This document shows, piece by piece, positions 19,571-29,003 of a stretch of 64,000 nt of DNA (its first letter is position 1; every line of letters starts with the position of its first letter). The translations under genes were made by a program, and so were the position numbers. The notes under the pieces were generated by a model, which saw only the letters and a program-made list of their open reading frames with translations, ran no database searches and was not told where the DNA came from. Origin of the DNA: Acinetobacter sp. WCHA45 (GTDB lineage: Bacteria > Pseudomonadota > Gammaproteobacteria > Pseudomonadales > Moraxellaceae); assembly GCF_002165255.2 (NCBI RefSeq), contig NZ_CP028561.1, forward strand, positions 2,480,001 to 2,544,000, read 5' to 3'.

Positions 19571-20430
19571 TGCTAGAGATCATTTCTTATTTTATCCAAA
19601 ATCCAACTGCATTATACGTCGCAGTCGGGATTTTGAGTCTCTGTATTGGTAGTTTTCTTAACGTTGTTATTTTTCGAACGCCTAAAATGATGGAGCAGGA
19701 ATGGCATCAGGAATGCCAAATGCTGCTTCATCCAGAGCAGCCATTTATTGACTCAACCAAGCTCACACTCAGCCAGCCTGCTTCGACCTGTCCAAAGTGC
19801 CAATCCCCTATCCGTTGGTATCAAAATATACCGATCATCAGTTGGGTTCTACTTCGTGGCAAATGCGGTGCTTGCCAGAATCCAATTAGTATTCGCTATC
19901 CATTGATTGAACTTCTCACCATGGTTTGTTCATTAATCGTTGTAGCAGTATTTGGTGCAACCATTCAGATGCTCTTTGGTTTGGTCCTTACATGGGTATT
20001 GATCACACTCACCTTTATTGACTTTGATACACAACTCCTTCCTGACCGCTTCACACTGCCATTGGCAGCACTCGGCTTGGGAATTAACAGTTTTGCACTC
20101 TACACAACTGCCAGTTCAGCAATTTGGGGTTATTTGATTGGTTTTTTATGCTTATGGGTGGTTTACTATCTTTTTAAATTGGTCACTGGTAAAGAAGGCA
20201 TGGGATATGGTGACTTTAAGTTGCTTGCCGCTCTAGGTGCCTGGATGGGACCTATGATGCTGCCACTTATAGTTCTGCTGTCTTCAGTTGTCGGGGCGAT
20301 TATTGGCATTATTCTGATGAAAATACGCGGTGAAAACCAGCCATTTGCCTTTGGACCCTATATCGCCATTGCAGGCTGGATCGCATTTTTATGGGGTGAT
20401 CAAATTATGAAAGTCTATTTAGGTGGTTAA
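19570..20430 (+). CDS. pilD: Prepilin peptidase / N-methyltransferase PilD
   Basis: Integral membrane aspartyl protease that cleaves the leader of type IV prepilins (and type II secretion pseudopilins) and methylates the new N-terminus. 286 residues. The N-terminal SFLNVVIFRTPKMMEQEW and a zinc-binding pair of CxxC motifs (CPKC, CGAC; about residues 74-100) are present. The catalytic aspartates sit in FIDFDTQLLPD and GMGYGDFKLLAALGAW. About eight membrane helices. It completes pilBCD and is followed by coaE after one base. Confidence 0.95.
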   Translation: MLEIISYFIQNPTALYVAVGILSLCIGSFLNVVIFRTPKMMEQEWHQECQMLLHPEQPFIDSTKLTLSQPASTCPKCQSPIRWYQNIPIISWVLLRGKCGACQNPISIRYPLIELLTMVCSLIVVAVFGATIQMLFGLVLTWVLITLTFIDFDTQLLPDRFTLPLAALGLGINSFALYTTASSAIWGYLIGFLCLWVVYYLFKLVTGKEGMGYGDFKLLAALGAWMGPMMLPLIVLLSSVVGAIIGIILMKIRGENQPFAFGPYIAIAGWIAFLWGDQIMKVYLGG

Positions 20431-20431
20431 T

Positions 20432-21037
20432 ATGCGTTTTATTTTGGGCATTACGGGTGGGATTGGCAGTGGTAAGTCAGCCGCCACGCAATGGTTTGAA
20501 TCCCAGGGTATTCGCGTCATTGATGCTGATGTTGTAGCAAGGGAAATTGTTGAACCAGGTCAGCCAGCGTTACAGAAAATTCAACAGCTATTCGGCGACT
20601 GGGTATTACTGGAAGATGGTCATCTAGACCGCCGCGCACTACGTGAATATATTTTTCAGTTCCCAGAGGCTCGTCACCGTCTAGAACAAATTACCCACCC
20701 TGCTATTCGCCAATCCATTATCCAGCAGTTACAACAGGCAGAAAGCCCTTACGTGATTCTGGTTTCACCCCTGCTCTTTGAAACTAGCCAGCATGAACTG
20801 GTCCAACATACTCTATTGATTGATGCAGATGAACAGACCCAGTTACAACGCGCTAGCCAGCGTGATGGACAAACTGAAGAGCAGATACGAAAGATTATTG
20901 CAGCTCAAATGTCCCGTACTCAAAAACAACAGCTCGCCAATGATATTGTGCTGAACGATGGCTTGCTCGCACATCTACACAAGCAACTCCAACCATTACA
21001 CCTGAATTATTTACAACGGGCTGAACAGAGCTATTAA
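20432..21037 (+). CDS. coaE: Dephospho-CoA kinase
   Basis: Catalyses the last step of coenzyme A synthesis, ATP-dependent phosphorylation of dephospho-CoA. 201 residues: P-loop GGIGSGKSAATQWF at the N-terminus, DADVVAREIVEPG (substrate Asp), the ITHPAIR motif and the VSPLLFET strand are all present. I use the ATG at 20432; an in-frame GTG nine bases earlier is less likely. The pilBCD-coaE linkage is common in gammaproteobacteria. Its last four bases overlap the end of the convergent transporter gene. Confidence 0.95.
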   Translation: MRFILGITGGIGSGKSAATQWFESQGIRVIDADVVAREIVEPGQPALQKIQQLFGDWVLLEDGHLDRRALREYIFQFPEARHRLEQITHPAIRQSIIQQLQQAESPYVILVSPLLFETSQHELVQHTLLIDADEQTQLQRASQRDGQTEEQIRKIIAAQMSRTQKQQLANDIVLNDGLLAHLHKQLQPLHLNYLQRAEQSY

Positions 21038-21945
21038 TCCTGTTTCTGCTGGGATAGCTGGGCGGTTAATGCATCTTTACGAAACCAGCGCCACGGTTGT
21101 AACGCACCAATCCCCATACCCACTAACCCACACATAATCGCTGGGCTTAAGGGTTCATTTAACAATGGCACAGCAATAACAGCAGCAATAAATGGCGCTA
21201 AGGTCACAATGCTTCCCGTTTTAAATGCACCCAAACGTTCAATGGCGGCCACATAGGTCAGGGTTGCAATAATCACCACCAACACCCCATGAAATACACC
21301 CTGTATCAGCAAATGGACAGGCTCTGCTTCCTGAAAATGTTTCGGAATAAACAGGATATAGATCGGTAAATAAATCAGTGCTGACCAAATGGCCACACTT
21401 GCCATTGAATGCCAGGCCGATAATTTCCATTGTTTTAGCAGTACGGTGAAGATGCCCCACCAAACTGCACTCAGGAAAAAGAGAATATCACCAATACCAA
21501 AGGCAGAAGCCTGCTCATGCAACATCAGATAGCTCATCAGTGCCAGAGCACTCAACATAATGCTAAGACTCAACCAAGTATGTTTATCAAAAGGTTGTCT
21601 AAACAATAAATAAGCAGCTAAGGCAGTACACAGTGGAATACAACCATTGAGAAAAATTGCGGCATGCGCTGCTGGTGCATGTAAAAAAGCAGTATAAACC
21701 GTTAGACAGTAGGCCAACCCACCAGTTAAGGCCAAAATAATTGGACGGGGATGCCACAGAAATGCCAAATCTTTTTTATACACCAGCACAGGCATGAGAA
21801 TGATAAAAGCAATCGCAAAACGCATGGCCACCAAGTCCCAGGCACTGACATGCCAGTGCAGATTTAAACGGGAGAGAATGGTAAAACCACCCCAGATGCA
21901 CATGGTGATACAGACAAACAGATAGCCTTGCGTGCGAGCAGTCAT
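21034..21945 (-). CDS. EamA/DMT-family transporter
   Basis: Inner-membrane drug/metabolite transporter with two EamA domains, 303 residues and about ten hydrophobic helices. The N-terminal domain opens FVCITMCIWGGFTILSRL, and the second begins around GIGDILFFLSAVWWGIFTVL. The end of the protein is a polar tail (FRKDALTAQLSQQKQD). Substrate cannot be told from sequence; family members export amino acids, nucleotide sugars or metabolites. It converges on coaE with a four-base overlap, so no independent terminator separates the two. Confidence 0.85.
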   Translation of the reverse strand: MTARTQGYLFVCITMCIWGGFTILSRLNLHWHVSAWDLVAMRFAIAFIILMPVLVYKKDLAFLWHPRPIILALTGGLAYCLTVYTAFLHAPAAHAAIFLNGCIPLCTALAAYLLFRQPFDKHTWLSLSIMLSALALMSYLMLHEQASAFGIGDILFFLSAVWWGIFTVLLKQWKLSAWHSMASVAIWSALIYLPIYILFIPKHFQEAEPVHLLIQGVFHGVLVVIIATLTYVAAIERLGAFKTGSIVTLAPFIAAVIAVPLLNEPLSPAIMCGLVGMGIGALQPWRWFRKDALTAQLSQQKQD

Positions 21946-21975
21946 TTTTAATTACATTGACGATAATTGTGTGAA

Positions 21976-22725
21976 CTATACAGCATTACGCTGACGGCAT
22001 GCCTCATAAAGTGCCATGCCTGTTGCCACACTGACGTTTAAACTTTGTAAATCACCAGACATTGGAATATAAACCGTATGATCACATTGAGACTGAGTAA
22101 TCGGTCTTAAACCTGTGTCTTCCGCACCCATAACAATGACAACTGCACCCTTAAAGTCACATTGCTGAATTGGCAATGCTTTTTCATCTAGCATTGTGCC
22201 AATAACACGCATATGTGTGGTCTCTTTTAAATGAGCTAAGGTTCGAGCTAAGTTAGTCACTTGAATAAACTTAACTTTTTCCGCCCCACCTGCTGCAACT
22301 TTACGTGCCGTCGGAGTTAAACTAGCTGAACGATCACGTGGCACAATCACGGCCTGCACGCCCATTGCAGCTGCGGTACGAATACATGCACCGAGATTAT
22401 GCGGATCCGTCACTTGATCTAATGCCAATAACAAAGCATCTGGTGACTGCTGCATCAATTCGTCTAAATCTTTTTCATTTAAGGTTGGATGTGGTCGAAC
22501 TGCAGCCACTACACCTTGATGAAAAGGTAAGCCTGCAAGCTTTTCCAAACTATCCCGACTCGCCTTTTGGACGCTAATCCCAAAAGGTTCGGCAAGTTGC
22601 AAAATCTTTTGTAATCGCTGGTCATCACGACCTTTTAAGGTAAATAAAGTCAAAACGCGTTCAGGCTCTAACTCCAACAATGACTCAACCGAATGAACGC
22701 CATAATAATATTCAGGTTTTGCCAT
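21976..22725 (-). CDS. rlmB: 23S rRNA (guanosine-2'-O-)-methyltransferase RlmB
   Basis: SpoU-family methyltransferase that modifies a conserved guanosine of 23S rRNA. 249 residues from the ATG at 22725 (MAKPEYYYGVHSVE); the frame runs 41 codons further upstream through duplicated terminator-like sequence and should not be translated. N-terminal SpoU substrate-binding domain (YYGVHSVESLLEL), then the knotted SPOUT domain with LDQVTDPHNLGACIRTA, VIVMGAEDTGL and the motif VYIPMSGDLQSLNVSVATGM near the end. Confidence 0.94.
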   Translation of the reverse strand: MAKPEYYYGVHSVESLLELEPERVLTLFTLKGRDDQRLQKILQLAEPFGISVQKASRDSLEKLAGLPFHQGVVAAVRPHPTLNEKDLDELMQQSPDALLLALDQVTDPHNLGACIRTAAAMGVQAVIVPRDRSASLTPTARKVAAGGAEKVKFIQVTNLARTLAHLKETTHMRVIGTMLDEKALPIQQCDFKGAVVIVMGAEDTGLRPITQSQCDHTVYIPMSGDLQSLNVSVATGMALYEACRQRNAV

Positions 22726-22769
22726 GAACGACCTCTTGCAGTATTCCCGATCTATAAAGGGAGATTTTG

Positions 22770-22800
22770 AAAAAAAAATCCTGCAAAGTAGCTTTACAGG
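22770..22800 (-). terminator. Duplicate terminator-like hairpin upstream of rlmB
   Basis: On the minus strand CCTG/CAGG around TAAAGCTACTTTG is followed by ATTTTTTTTT. It is a weaker copy of the hairpin about 60 bases away and lies between ppnP and rlmB. Confidence 0.5.
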
Positions 22801-22833
22801 TGAGGAGCGAATAGCTCCACAAGGGAATTTAAT

Positions 22834-22865
22834 AAAAAAATCCTGCAAAATGAATTTACAGGATT
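22834..22865 (-). terminator. Rho-independent terminator of ppnP
   Basis: On the minus strand AATCCTG/CAGGATT closes a 13-nt loop and is followed by TTTTTTA. It starts 40 bases after the ppnP stop. Confidence 0.75.
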
Positions 22866-22904
22866 CTCTTTAGGTATAGTGTACCCGATTTAGCAAGCGA
22901 TCAG

Positions 22905-23231
22905 TTAACCTTCTAAATGACATACATAATCAAGCACTTCATCAGTCTCGATGTGGAAAACACTATTTCCTGGGACATAAAAAGACTGACCTGCACGGAA
23001 TAACTCACTTTCTGTACTGTCTGCAATTTTTACACGACATTCACCAGAAATGATTTCCATACGTTCTGGCACATGTGTTTCAAAAGTTAATGCCTGTTCA
23101 GTAGGTAAAATCACACCTAATGTCTTTTTAGTACCATCTTCAAATTGTACAGTATGGCTGATACATGCCCCACCAAAATATACATTTGACTTTTTAATGA
23201 CCGTAACATGATCAAACTGCACTGAACTCAT
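22905..23231 (-). CDS. ppnP: Pyrimidine/purine nucleoside phosphorylase PpnP
   Basis: Small cupin (formerly DUF1255/YaiE) with broad nucleoside phosphorylase activity. 108 residues, near the usual length of about 95-105. The conserved [34 protein letters not shown] and SGECRVKI motifs fill one double-stranded beta-helix, and the ending [17 protein letters not shown] is family-typical. It is a single gene divergent from recN with its own terminator. A GAGAGT element precedes the ATG. Confidence 0.9.
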   Translation of the reverse strand: MSSVQFDHVTVIKKSNVYFGGACISHTVQFEDGTKKTLGVILPTEQALTFETHVPERMEIISGECRVKIADSTESELFRAGQSFYVPGNSVFHIETDEVLDYVCHLEG

Positions 23232-23573
23232 GCATACTCTCCAAATAATGCAGCATTTATATTAGGTTATGATGGACGTAGTTTAATTGTGCCTGCGTCA
23301 CTAATCAATCCATTTTTATCATGCTTTAACAGCAATTTTTATGCCTTTCTACTAAAGTTATGTTCAACTCACAAGCGCTTTTAGATCAAAGCATCCGATC
23401 TAAACTACAATAGAAAAAATCTTATAAATTGATAGACGAGCTTTACATCACTCAATTATTCAAAACAACTCCAGAAATAAAACATGATTTCATCAACACA
23501 ACGCTGATCCTCTTGTTCGATTAGCAAAATTTCTCTATCTTTAAGCAAAAGATTGCGTGCACTGGATGCATAT
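23232..23573. promoter_or_regulatory. Intergenic region between divergent ppnP and recN
   Basis: 342 AT-rich bases that should hold both promoters. I see no gene, RNA or clear repeat. No SOS-like palindrome could be recognised before recN. Confidence 0.3.
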
Positions 23574-25232
23574 ATGCTCACCCATTTAACTTTAATTAAT
23601 TTTGCACTTGCAGACCATTTAGCTTTAGATATTGAACAAGGTTTCAATGTTTTGACTGGGGAAACTGGTGCAGGAAAATCGTTATTGTTAGATGCACTGT
23701 CTGCGTGCTTGGGTGAACGTACCGATACCAACTATGTCCGTTATGGTGCAGATAAAGCAGATGTCACTGCTGTCTTTAGTTATCAAGCTGAAAGTGCGGA
23801 AGCAAAATGGCTTACAGAACATGAACTAGATGATGATTCTGGTGAAATTCATTTAAGACGTGTCATATTTGCGACAGGCCGAAGCAAAGCATGGATCAAT
23901 GGACGCCCAAGTAGTTTGTCGGAGTTAAAAGAAATTGGACGCTTACTGGTACAACTTTATAGCCAGCATAGCCAACAGCAATTACTTGAGCCCCCTTATC
24001 CGAAGCACTGGTTAGATCGTTATCATAATTTTGCCGAACCAGCAAATGAAGTACGTGAAGCGTATAGCACATGGCAAAAAAATATTCGTCAGCACCAAGC
24101 CGCTTTAGAAGCTCAAGCAACACGTATTCAAAAGATCCAACGTTTAGAATCACAAATTGAAGAACTCGAAGATGTGATTCAAATCGATTATCGTGACACA
24201 GAACAAGAGTTTGACCGCCTCAGCCATCATGAACATATTATGCAAGACTGTAGTTACAGTCTAAATGTCTTGGATGAGGCGGAACAAAATATCACTCAAG
24301 AAGTTGCTTCAATCATTCGTCGTTTAGAGTCTCATGCAGGGCGCAGTGAACAGTTATCAAATATTTATAATTCGTTACTCAATGCGCAAAGTGAGATTGA
24401 AGATGCAACCGCGAGTTTACGTCAATTTATTGATCGCCAAAGTTTTGATCCTGAAAGAATGGAACAGCTCAATACAACCTTAGAAATTTTCCATCGTCTC
24501 GCACGCAAACACCGTACCCAGCCTGAATTACTCAAACAAGAATATGAAACTTGGCAACAGGAATTAGAGCAATTACATTTATTAGAAGATCCTGAAACCT
24601 TAGCGGAACAGGTAGAAATTTCTTATCAAACTTTTATGCAAAAAGCTGAACACCTAGATCAAATTCGTCGTGCAGCCGCAGTTCCACTAGCGAAGCAATT
24701 GACTGAACAAGTGAAGCCGCTTGCTCTACCAGAAGCATATTTTGAATTTAAGTTCGAGCCAATGGAAGCAAATGCCGAAGGTCTCAGCTTTATTCAGCTT
24801 CTTTTCACTGCCAATAAAGGCATTCCACCACAACCGCTGGCTCGCGTTGCATCTGGCGGTGAACTCTCTCGTATTGCACTGGTCATGCAAGTGATGAATG
24901 CTGAAAAAACCGAATCTGAGGTGTTGGTCTTTGACGAAATTGATGTCGGGATTAGTGGTGGCACTGCTGAAGTGGTGGGGCGTTTACTCGCCGATCTGGC
25001 TCAGCATGTACAACTACTCTGTATCACTCACCAAGCTCAAGTTGCTGCACAATCTGACCAACACCTATTGGTCAAAAAACAACAAACAGATCCAGCCAGT
25101 AGCACCATCATTGAACTGGATGAAGAACAGCGTATTCTGGAGCTTGCCCGCATGTCTGGCGGCGTCGAGATTAGCGAAACCACCTTGCAACATGCCAAAC
25201 AACTGCGTCAACTAAAATTTCAATCCGCTTAA
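23574..25232 (+). CDS. recN: DNA repair protein RecN
   Basis: SMC-like ATPase acting early in repair of double-strand breaks by recombination. 552 residues from the ATG at 23574 (MLTHLTLINFALAD), where family alignments begin; the frame extends seven codons further. Walker A GETGAGKSLLLDAL is at about 30-43, a long coiled-coil region spans about 150-360, and the C-terminal ATPase half has the signature ASGGELSRIALVMQV and Walker B EVLVFDEIDVGISGG, then the LCITHQAQVAAQSD switch. The gene stands alone, with 133 bases to the next gene. Confidence 0.95.
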   Translation: MLTHLTLINFALADHLALDIEQGFNVLTGETGAGKSLLLDALSACLGERTDTNYVRYGADKADVTAVFSYQAESAEAKWLTEHELDDDSGEIHLRRVIFATGRSKAWINGRPSSLSELKEIGRLLVQLYSQHSQQQLLEPPYPKHWLDRYHNFAEPANEVREAYSTWQKNIRQHQAALEAQATRIQKIQRLESQIEELEDVIQIDYRDTEQEFDRLSHHEHIMQDCSYSLNVLDEAEQNITQEVASIIRRLESHAGRSEQLSNIYNSLLNAQSEIEDATASLRQFIDRQSFDPERMEQLNTTLEIFHRLARKHRTQPELLKQEYETWQQELEQLHLLEDPETLAEQVEISYQTFMQKAEHLDQIRRAAAVPLAKQLTEQVKPLALPEAYFEFKFEPMEANAEGLSFIQLLFTANKGIPPQPLARVASGGELSRIALVMQVMNAEKTESEVLVFDEIDVGISGGTAEVVGRLLADLAQHVQLLCITHQAQVAAQSDQHLLVKKQQTDPASSTIIELDEEQRILELARMSGGVEISETTLQHAKQLRQLKFQSA

Positions 25233-25365
25233 AACGCATAACAAAATGTGAGAAAAAGATTGGCGAAATCCGATTAACTCTTGTATGTTGATAAAAACAA
25301 CCTATTATTTAATCCCCCTACCCCCCTTTTTAAAGTGGGACTTGTTTTGATGGAGAACCGCCTAG

Positions 25366-25920
25366 GTGACGAAACAATATCTAACTCACCGTTGTCTCAT
25401 CGCTCCACCAGACATAACAGATGACTTCTTTGCCAATACTGTTATCTATGTGGCACGCCATGATGAAGATGGTGCACAAGGCATTATTATCAATCGCCCT
25501 TCTGAGTTACAGATCAAAGAATTATTGAACGATTTAGAGATTGATGCAGATAATGTACAACCTCATGCGGTGTTGCAAGGTGGACCATTACGCCCAGAAG
25601 CAGGTTTTGTCCTACACACAGGTCAACCTACTTGGCATTCATCAATCGCAGTAGGTGAAAATGTTTGCATTACCACCAGTAAAGATATTTTGGATGCAAT
25701 TGCACATAACGAAGGTGTCGGTCGTTACCAAATTGCTCTAGGCTATGCCAGCTGGGGCAAAAATCAGCTTGAAGAAGAAATGGCACGTGGTGACTGGCTG
25801 ATTTGTGACTCAGACATGGATTTAATCTTTAATCTACCTTATGGCGATCGTTGGGATGCGGCATACAAAAAAATTGGGGTAGACCGTACATGGTTTGCTT
25901 CAGAGATTGGTCATGCCTGA
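25366..25920 (+). CDS. YqgE/AlgH family protein
   Basis: UPF0301 (YqgE/AlgH) protein of 184 residues with a GTG start. Hallmark stretches are [19 protein letters not shown] near the N-terminus, [27 protein letters not shown] and [14 protein letters not shown]. Structures of relatives are known, but the biochemical role is not settled. The gene overlaps ruvX by eight bases, an arrangement (yqgE-yqgF) conserved across proteobacteria. Confidence 0.93.
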   Translation: MTKQYLTHRCLIAPPDITDDFFANTVIYVARHDEDGAQGIIINRPSELQIKELLNDLEIDADNVQPHAVLQGGPLRPEAGFVLHTGQPTWHSSIAVGENVCITTSKDILDAIAHNEGVGRYQIALGYASWGKNQLEEEMARGDWLICDSDMDLIFNLPYGDRWDAAYKKIGVDRTWFASEIGHA

Positions 25921-26356
25921 TTTTAAAACTTCGCAATCCATTATGGCCTTTGATTTTGGCACCCAGAAAATGGGGATGGCAATTGGTCAATCTACTATTG
26001 AAAGTGCCACTCCCCTGCCATTATTTGCCATGAAAGATGGTATTCCTGACTGGAATCAGTTGTTAAAACTCGTCAAAGAATGGCAACCCAATCTTTTTTT
26101 AGTCGGTTTGCCATTAAATATGGATGATAGTGAATCTGAACTCTCTGCTCGCGCACGAAAATTTGCACGACGTTTGCGTCATCAAACCAATATTGAAACG
26201 TGGATGGTGGATGAGCGTTTGACTACACGCGAAGCGAGAGAAGAACTTGAGTCTTATCAAAATAAAGGCCGAGCAAAACGCTTATCGGCTGATAGTTTCG
26301 CAGCCGCACTACTCATTCAGAGTTGGTATCGTGATCCTAATGGAATAACACCTTAA
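25913..26356 (+). CDS. ruvX: Putative Holliday junction resolvase RuvX (YqgF)
   Basis: RNase H-fold protein of 147 residues; the family is linked to Holliday junction cleavage and to processing of the 5' end of pre-16S rRNA. The first catalytic Asp lies in [27 protein letters not shown] follows, then [14 protein letters not shown] with the Glu, and the last acidic residue is in [17 protein letters not shown] use the ATG at 25913, inside the end of yqgE, giving the standard N-terminus. Confidence 0.92.
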   Translation: MPDFKTSQSIMAFDFGTQKMGMAIGQSTIESATPLPLFAMKDGIPDWNQLLKLVKEWQPNLFLVGLPLNMDDSESELSARARKFARRLRHQTNIETWMVDERLTTREAREELESYQNKGRAKRLSADSFAAALLIQSWYRDPNGITP

Positions 26357-26374
26357 TTATTTATATTTAAGTGC

Positions 26375-26411
26375 TTTATCACGGTATGGCACACTGATGT
26401 ACCGTGATAAA
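26375..26411. terminator. Long perfect hairpin between ruvX and the efflux operon
   Basis: A 12-bp perfect stem TTTATCACGGTA/TACCGTGATAAA with a 13-nt loop lies 18 bases after the ruvX stop. There is no T-run, so it may be a Rho-type or bidirectional transcription end, or a processed RNA structure. The convergent efflux operon ends about 110 bases further on. Confidence 0.5.
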
Positions 26412-26522
26412 ATCAGATCCAGACCATGAAAATAACTGCTTTAGCACGTCTACAACCCAAACCATTTGCATAAAATTTAGAATGCAATTCTTAAAAAATA
26501 AATCAACTCAGACTACGTCTGA

Positions 26523-27524
26523 TTATTTCTCAATAATTCTCACCGTTGCAGTTCGCCCTGAAACAAAAGCTAATGGATTTTGAGGCTGTTCATCTAAAAT
26601 AATTTTTACAGGCACACGTTGCGCTAAACGTACCCAACTAAAAGTAGGGTTTACATTTGCCAATAGATTAGAACTACCAGAACGCTCACGATCTTCGATC
26701 CCTGTTGCAATACCTTGAACATGCCCACGAATGAATTGATGATCCCCCATCAACTGTACGGTTGCCGAATCACCGACATGAATACGATTCAATTTGGTTT
26801 CTTCAAAATAACCCACCACATACAGTTGATGACGATCAAGCAAGGCCGCAACCGCCTGCCCCACTTTCACATAATTACCGACACGCAAATCAAAGTTCGA
26901 CAAAGTACCATCCGCAGGTGCAACGACTGCTGAACGACTCATATTGAGCTGAGCTAAATGTAAATTGCTATTCGCCACGTCGATCAAAGCTTGTTGTTGT
27001 TGAATGGCGGCCTCAGCCTGTTCAATACTCGCTGCTAGCTGTTCTTTCTCAGCAATCGCCTGATCACGTGTAGCAAAAACCTGATCTTGCTCTTGCTTAG
27101 AGATTGCACCATCCATCAAACTCGCATAACGTGCTGCATTCTTCTCAGCCAATTTCATATTAGCTTCAGTCTTGACCAAATTTGCCTTTGAACCGACTAA
27201 GTTTGCATGCGCCTGAGCCAAACCAGCATTGGCTTTAGCTAAATCAGATTTAGCCTGTTCAACGTCAAGGGCTTGACGTTCTACATCAATCTTGAAAAGA
27301 ACTTGTCCTTTCTTTACCGTCTGATTGTCCTGTACCAGCACCTCAGTTACTAATCCATTAACATCCGAAGCCACTTGAACCACATCACCACGCACACGAC
27401 CATCACGTGTCCACGGTGCGGCATTGTAGTAATTCCATAAATGCACGACTGCATATATCGCAATCAAAACCGAAAGTACTAATACAATTGGACGTATGAC
27501 TTTTCGTACATCAAATGCATTCAT
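26523..27524 (-). CDS. HlyD/EmrA-like membrane fusion protein of an AaeA-type efflux system
   Basis: Periplasmic adaptor subunit of an efflux pump, anchored by one N-terminal helix (RPIVLVLSVLIAIYAVVHLW). After the anchor comes WTRDGRVRGDVVQVASDVNGLVTEV, typical of the EmrA/AaeA group, a lipoyl half-motif, a long Ala/Gln/Glu-rich coiled-coil hairpin (about 75-195), the second half-motif (VVAPADGTLSNFDLRVGNYV) and a beta-barrel domain. I take the ATG at 27524, six bases after AAAGGTG; two start codons lie a little upstream. It is the third gene of the FUSC-DUF1656-adaptor operon. Its upstream promoter is separated from it by the composite transposon, so expression is doubtful. Confidence 0.88.
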   Translation of the reverse strand: MNAFDVRKVIRPIVLVLSVLIAIYAVVHLWNYYNAAPWTRDGRVRGDVVQVASDVNGLVTEVLVQDNQTVKKGQVLFKIDVERQALDVEQAKSDLAKANAGLAQAHANLVGSKANLVKTEANMKLAEKNAARYASLMDGAISKQEQDQVFATRDQAIAEKEQLAASIEQAEAAIQQQQALIDVANSNLHLAQLNMSRSAVVAPADGTLSNFDLRVGNYVKVGQAVAALLDRHQLYVVGYFEETKLNRIHVGDSATVQLMGDHQFIRGHVQGIATGIEDRERSGSSNLLANVNPTFSWVRLAQRVPVKIILDEQPQNPLAFVSGRTATVRIIEK

Positions 27525-27577
27525 GTTCATCACCTTTACCACATATTTTTAAATCATTAAATTTCGGAGAGAGCTAC

Positions 27578-27793
27578 TTAAAGGCTTGTACCTTGTAAAT
27601 AAAGACATAACCAATGCATACACAGCAACAATCCCAAGTACAAACACAAGTTGAAAATATTCGGTAGTACAATCCAACCTCTCATAACTAAACGATCGAT
27701 CAGTGGACTCATCAGCTTAAAGAGCACGTAGGCGATAATGGCTTGCACCAAAAGAATTGGAATATAGATTCCATAAACGTTAATCTCACCCAT
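27578..27793 (-). CDS. DUF1656 small membrane protein (AaeX-like)
   Basis: 71-residue inner-membrane protein with two hydrophobic segments (IYIPILLVQAIIAYVLFKL and NLCLYLGLLLCMHWLCLYL). The opening MGEINVYGIYIP is characteristic of DUF1656/AaeX proteins, which sit between FUSC pumps and HlyD adaptors. The ATG at 27793 overlaps the end of the FUSC reading frame and has AGGTG seven bases upstream; an ATG three codons earlier is less suitable. Role in the pump is unknown. Confidence 0.85.
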   Translation of the reverse strand: MGEINVYGIYIPILLVQAIIAYVLFKLMSPLIDRLVMRGWIVLPNIFNLCLYLGLLLCMHWLCLYLQGTSL

Positions 27794-28207
27794 GCAATAC
27801 ACCTAAATCATATGTTTCTGAATCCATCTTTTGTGTTGAGACATGCCCGATGCTTTCACAAATATTATTCAGAGAAATCAACATTCTTTGAGCGAGCTGC
27901 TCATCTTCAATTTGCACTGCAATCCGCTGTAATAGATCAATCTGCTGTACAATTCGAATTGGAAAATGGTTCAGAGAAAGTTGTTTCTCTTGCATTTGAA
28001 AATATTCAGTCAGTTGCTGTTGCAGTACATTGACTTCATTTTTCAAACTGACCAATTGGGGGAGTTTTTGGCTGATTTCTTGCAATCGGACTAAGTCAAT
28101 AATTGAACTACTTTCAATCAAAGCATTCTGAATCGAAATCTTAACTTCAGGATTTTGAACCATTTTGGTATTCAATACTCCAACTCGGTCCAACATACTG
28201 CGTAGAT
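27786..28207 (-). pseudogene. FUSC/AaeB-like efflux gene, 3' fragment cut by the composite transposon
   Basis: Encodes the last 140 residues (HLRSMLDRVGVLNTK onward) of a FUSC-family inner-membrane transporter, all cytoplasmic helices. The rest of the gene lies at 41267-42938, on the other side of a 13-kb insertion. The codon phase at the 8-bp repeat (AAA ATT C) is identical in both parts, so removing the insertion and one repeat copy rebuilds a single frame of about 697 codons. An open frame begins at an ATG inside the IS end (28280) and reads into this fragment, so a short fusion peptide could be made, but it contains no membrane domain. Its end overlaps the DUF1656 start. Confidence 0.9.
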
Positions 28208-28215
28208 GAATTTTG
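28208..28215 (+). repeat. Left target-site duplication GAATTTTG
   Basis: Eight bases directly before the outer end of IS copy 1; repeated in the same orientation directly after IS copy 2 at 41267-41274. Eight to nine bases is the usual duplication size for IS1-family insertions. Confidence 0.9.
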
Positions 28216-29003
28216 GGTGGTGTATCAAAAAGTATGCTAAAAAAAAGCAGGTTGAATTTTGATAAAATAGAGAAATGCAAATAACTCTAGAAATCAAATG
28301 TCCAACCTGCCTCAGTGACAGTATAAAGAAAAATGGCATCAAAGTAGATGGGAAACAAAACTACCAATGCAAAGACTGCAAACGTCAGTTTATTGGTGAC
28401 CATGCTCTGAGCTATCTAGGATGTAATTCTGGCATTACTCGTAAAATATTACAGTTAATGGTCAGAGGCAGCGGTATACGAGATATCGCTGAAGTTGAGC
28501 GCATTAGTATCGGTAAAGTCTTACGGACTTTAACTGAATCGGCCTATCAAATTCAGCCTAAACAAAGTCATTATGAATCTCTCGAAGTAGATGAATTCTG
28601 GACTTTTGTTGGAAATAAAAATAATAAACAATGGCTTATTTACGCCTACCATCGAGAAACAGGTGAGATTGTTGCTTATGTTTGGGGTAAGAGAGATTTA
28701 GCTACAGTCCAAAGGTTGAAGACAAAGCTTAAACAATTAGGTATTCACTACACCCGAATTGCAAGTGATCATTGGGACAGTTTCATCACTGCTTTTAAAA
28801 ACTGCAAGCAAAGTATTGGTAAGTTGTTTACTGTAGGAATTGAAGGTAATAATTGCAAAATAAGGCATCGAATAAGGCGTGGTTTTAGAAGAAGTTGCAA
28901 TTTCTCCAAAAAGCTTGAAAACCATTTTAAAGCCTTCGACTTAACCTTCTTTTACATCAATAATGGCTTCATTTAATGTCAGCATACTTTTTAAAACACC
29001 ACC
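28216..29003 (+). mobile_element. IS1-family insertion sequence, copy 1
   Basis: 788 bp with imperfect terminal repeats: left GGTGGTGTATCAAAAAGTAT, right (reverse complement) GGTGGTGTTTTAAAAAGTAT. It encodes one uninterrupted transposase. The right end cuts into a GGDEF gene and the left end abuts the target duplication in the FUSC gene. I could not name the element from memory. Confidence 0.95.
28275..28976 (+). CDS. IS1-family transposase, copy 1
   Basis: 233-residue DDE transposase in a single frame, unlike E. coli IS1 where InsA and InsB are joined by frameshifting. The N-terminal zinc-finger CPTC...CKDC (about residues 9-36) and helix-turn-helix region (SGIRDIAEVERISIGKVLRTL) are InsA-like. 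Catalytic residues fall in LEVDEFWTFVG, IASDHWDSF and VGIEGNNCKIRHRIRRGFRRS, the InsB core. The protein is identical to the one at 40506-41207, so both copies appear intact and recently related. Confidence 0.95.
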   Translation: MQITLEIKCPTCLSDSIKKNGIKVDGKQNYQCKDCKRQFIGDHALSYLGCNSGITRKILQLMVRGSGIRDIAEVERISIGKVLRTLTESAYQIQPKQSHYESLEVDEFWTFVGNKNNKQWLIYAYHRETGEIVAYVWGKRDLATVQRLKTKLKQLGIHYTRIASDHWDSFITAFKNCKQSIGKLFTVGIEGNNCKIRHRIRRGFRRSCNFSKKLENHFKAFDLTFFYINNGFI

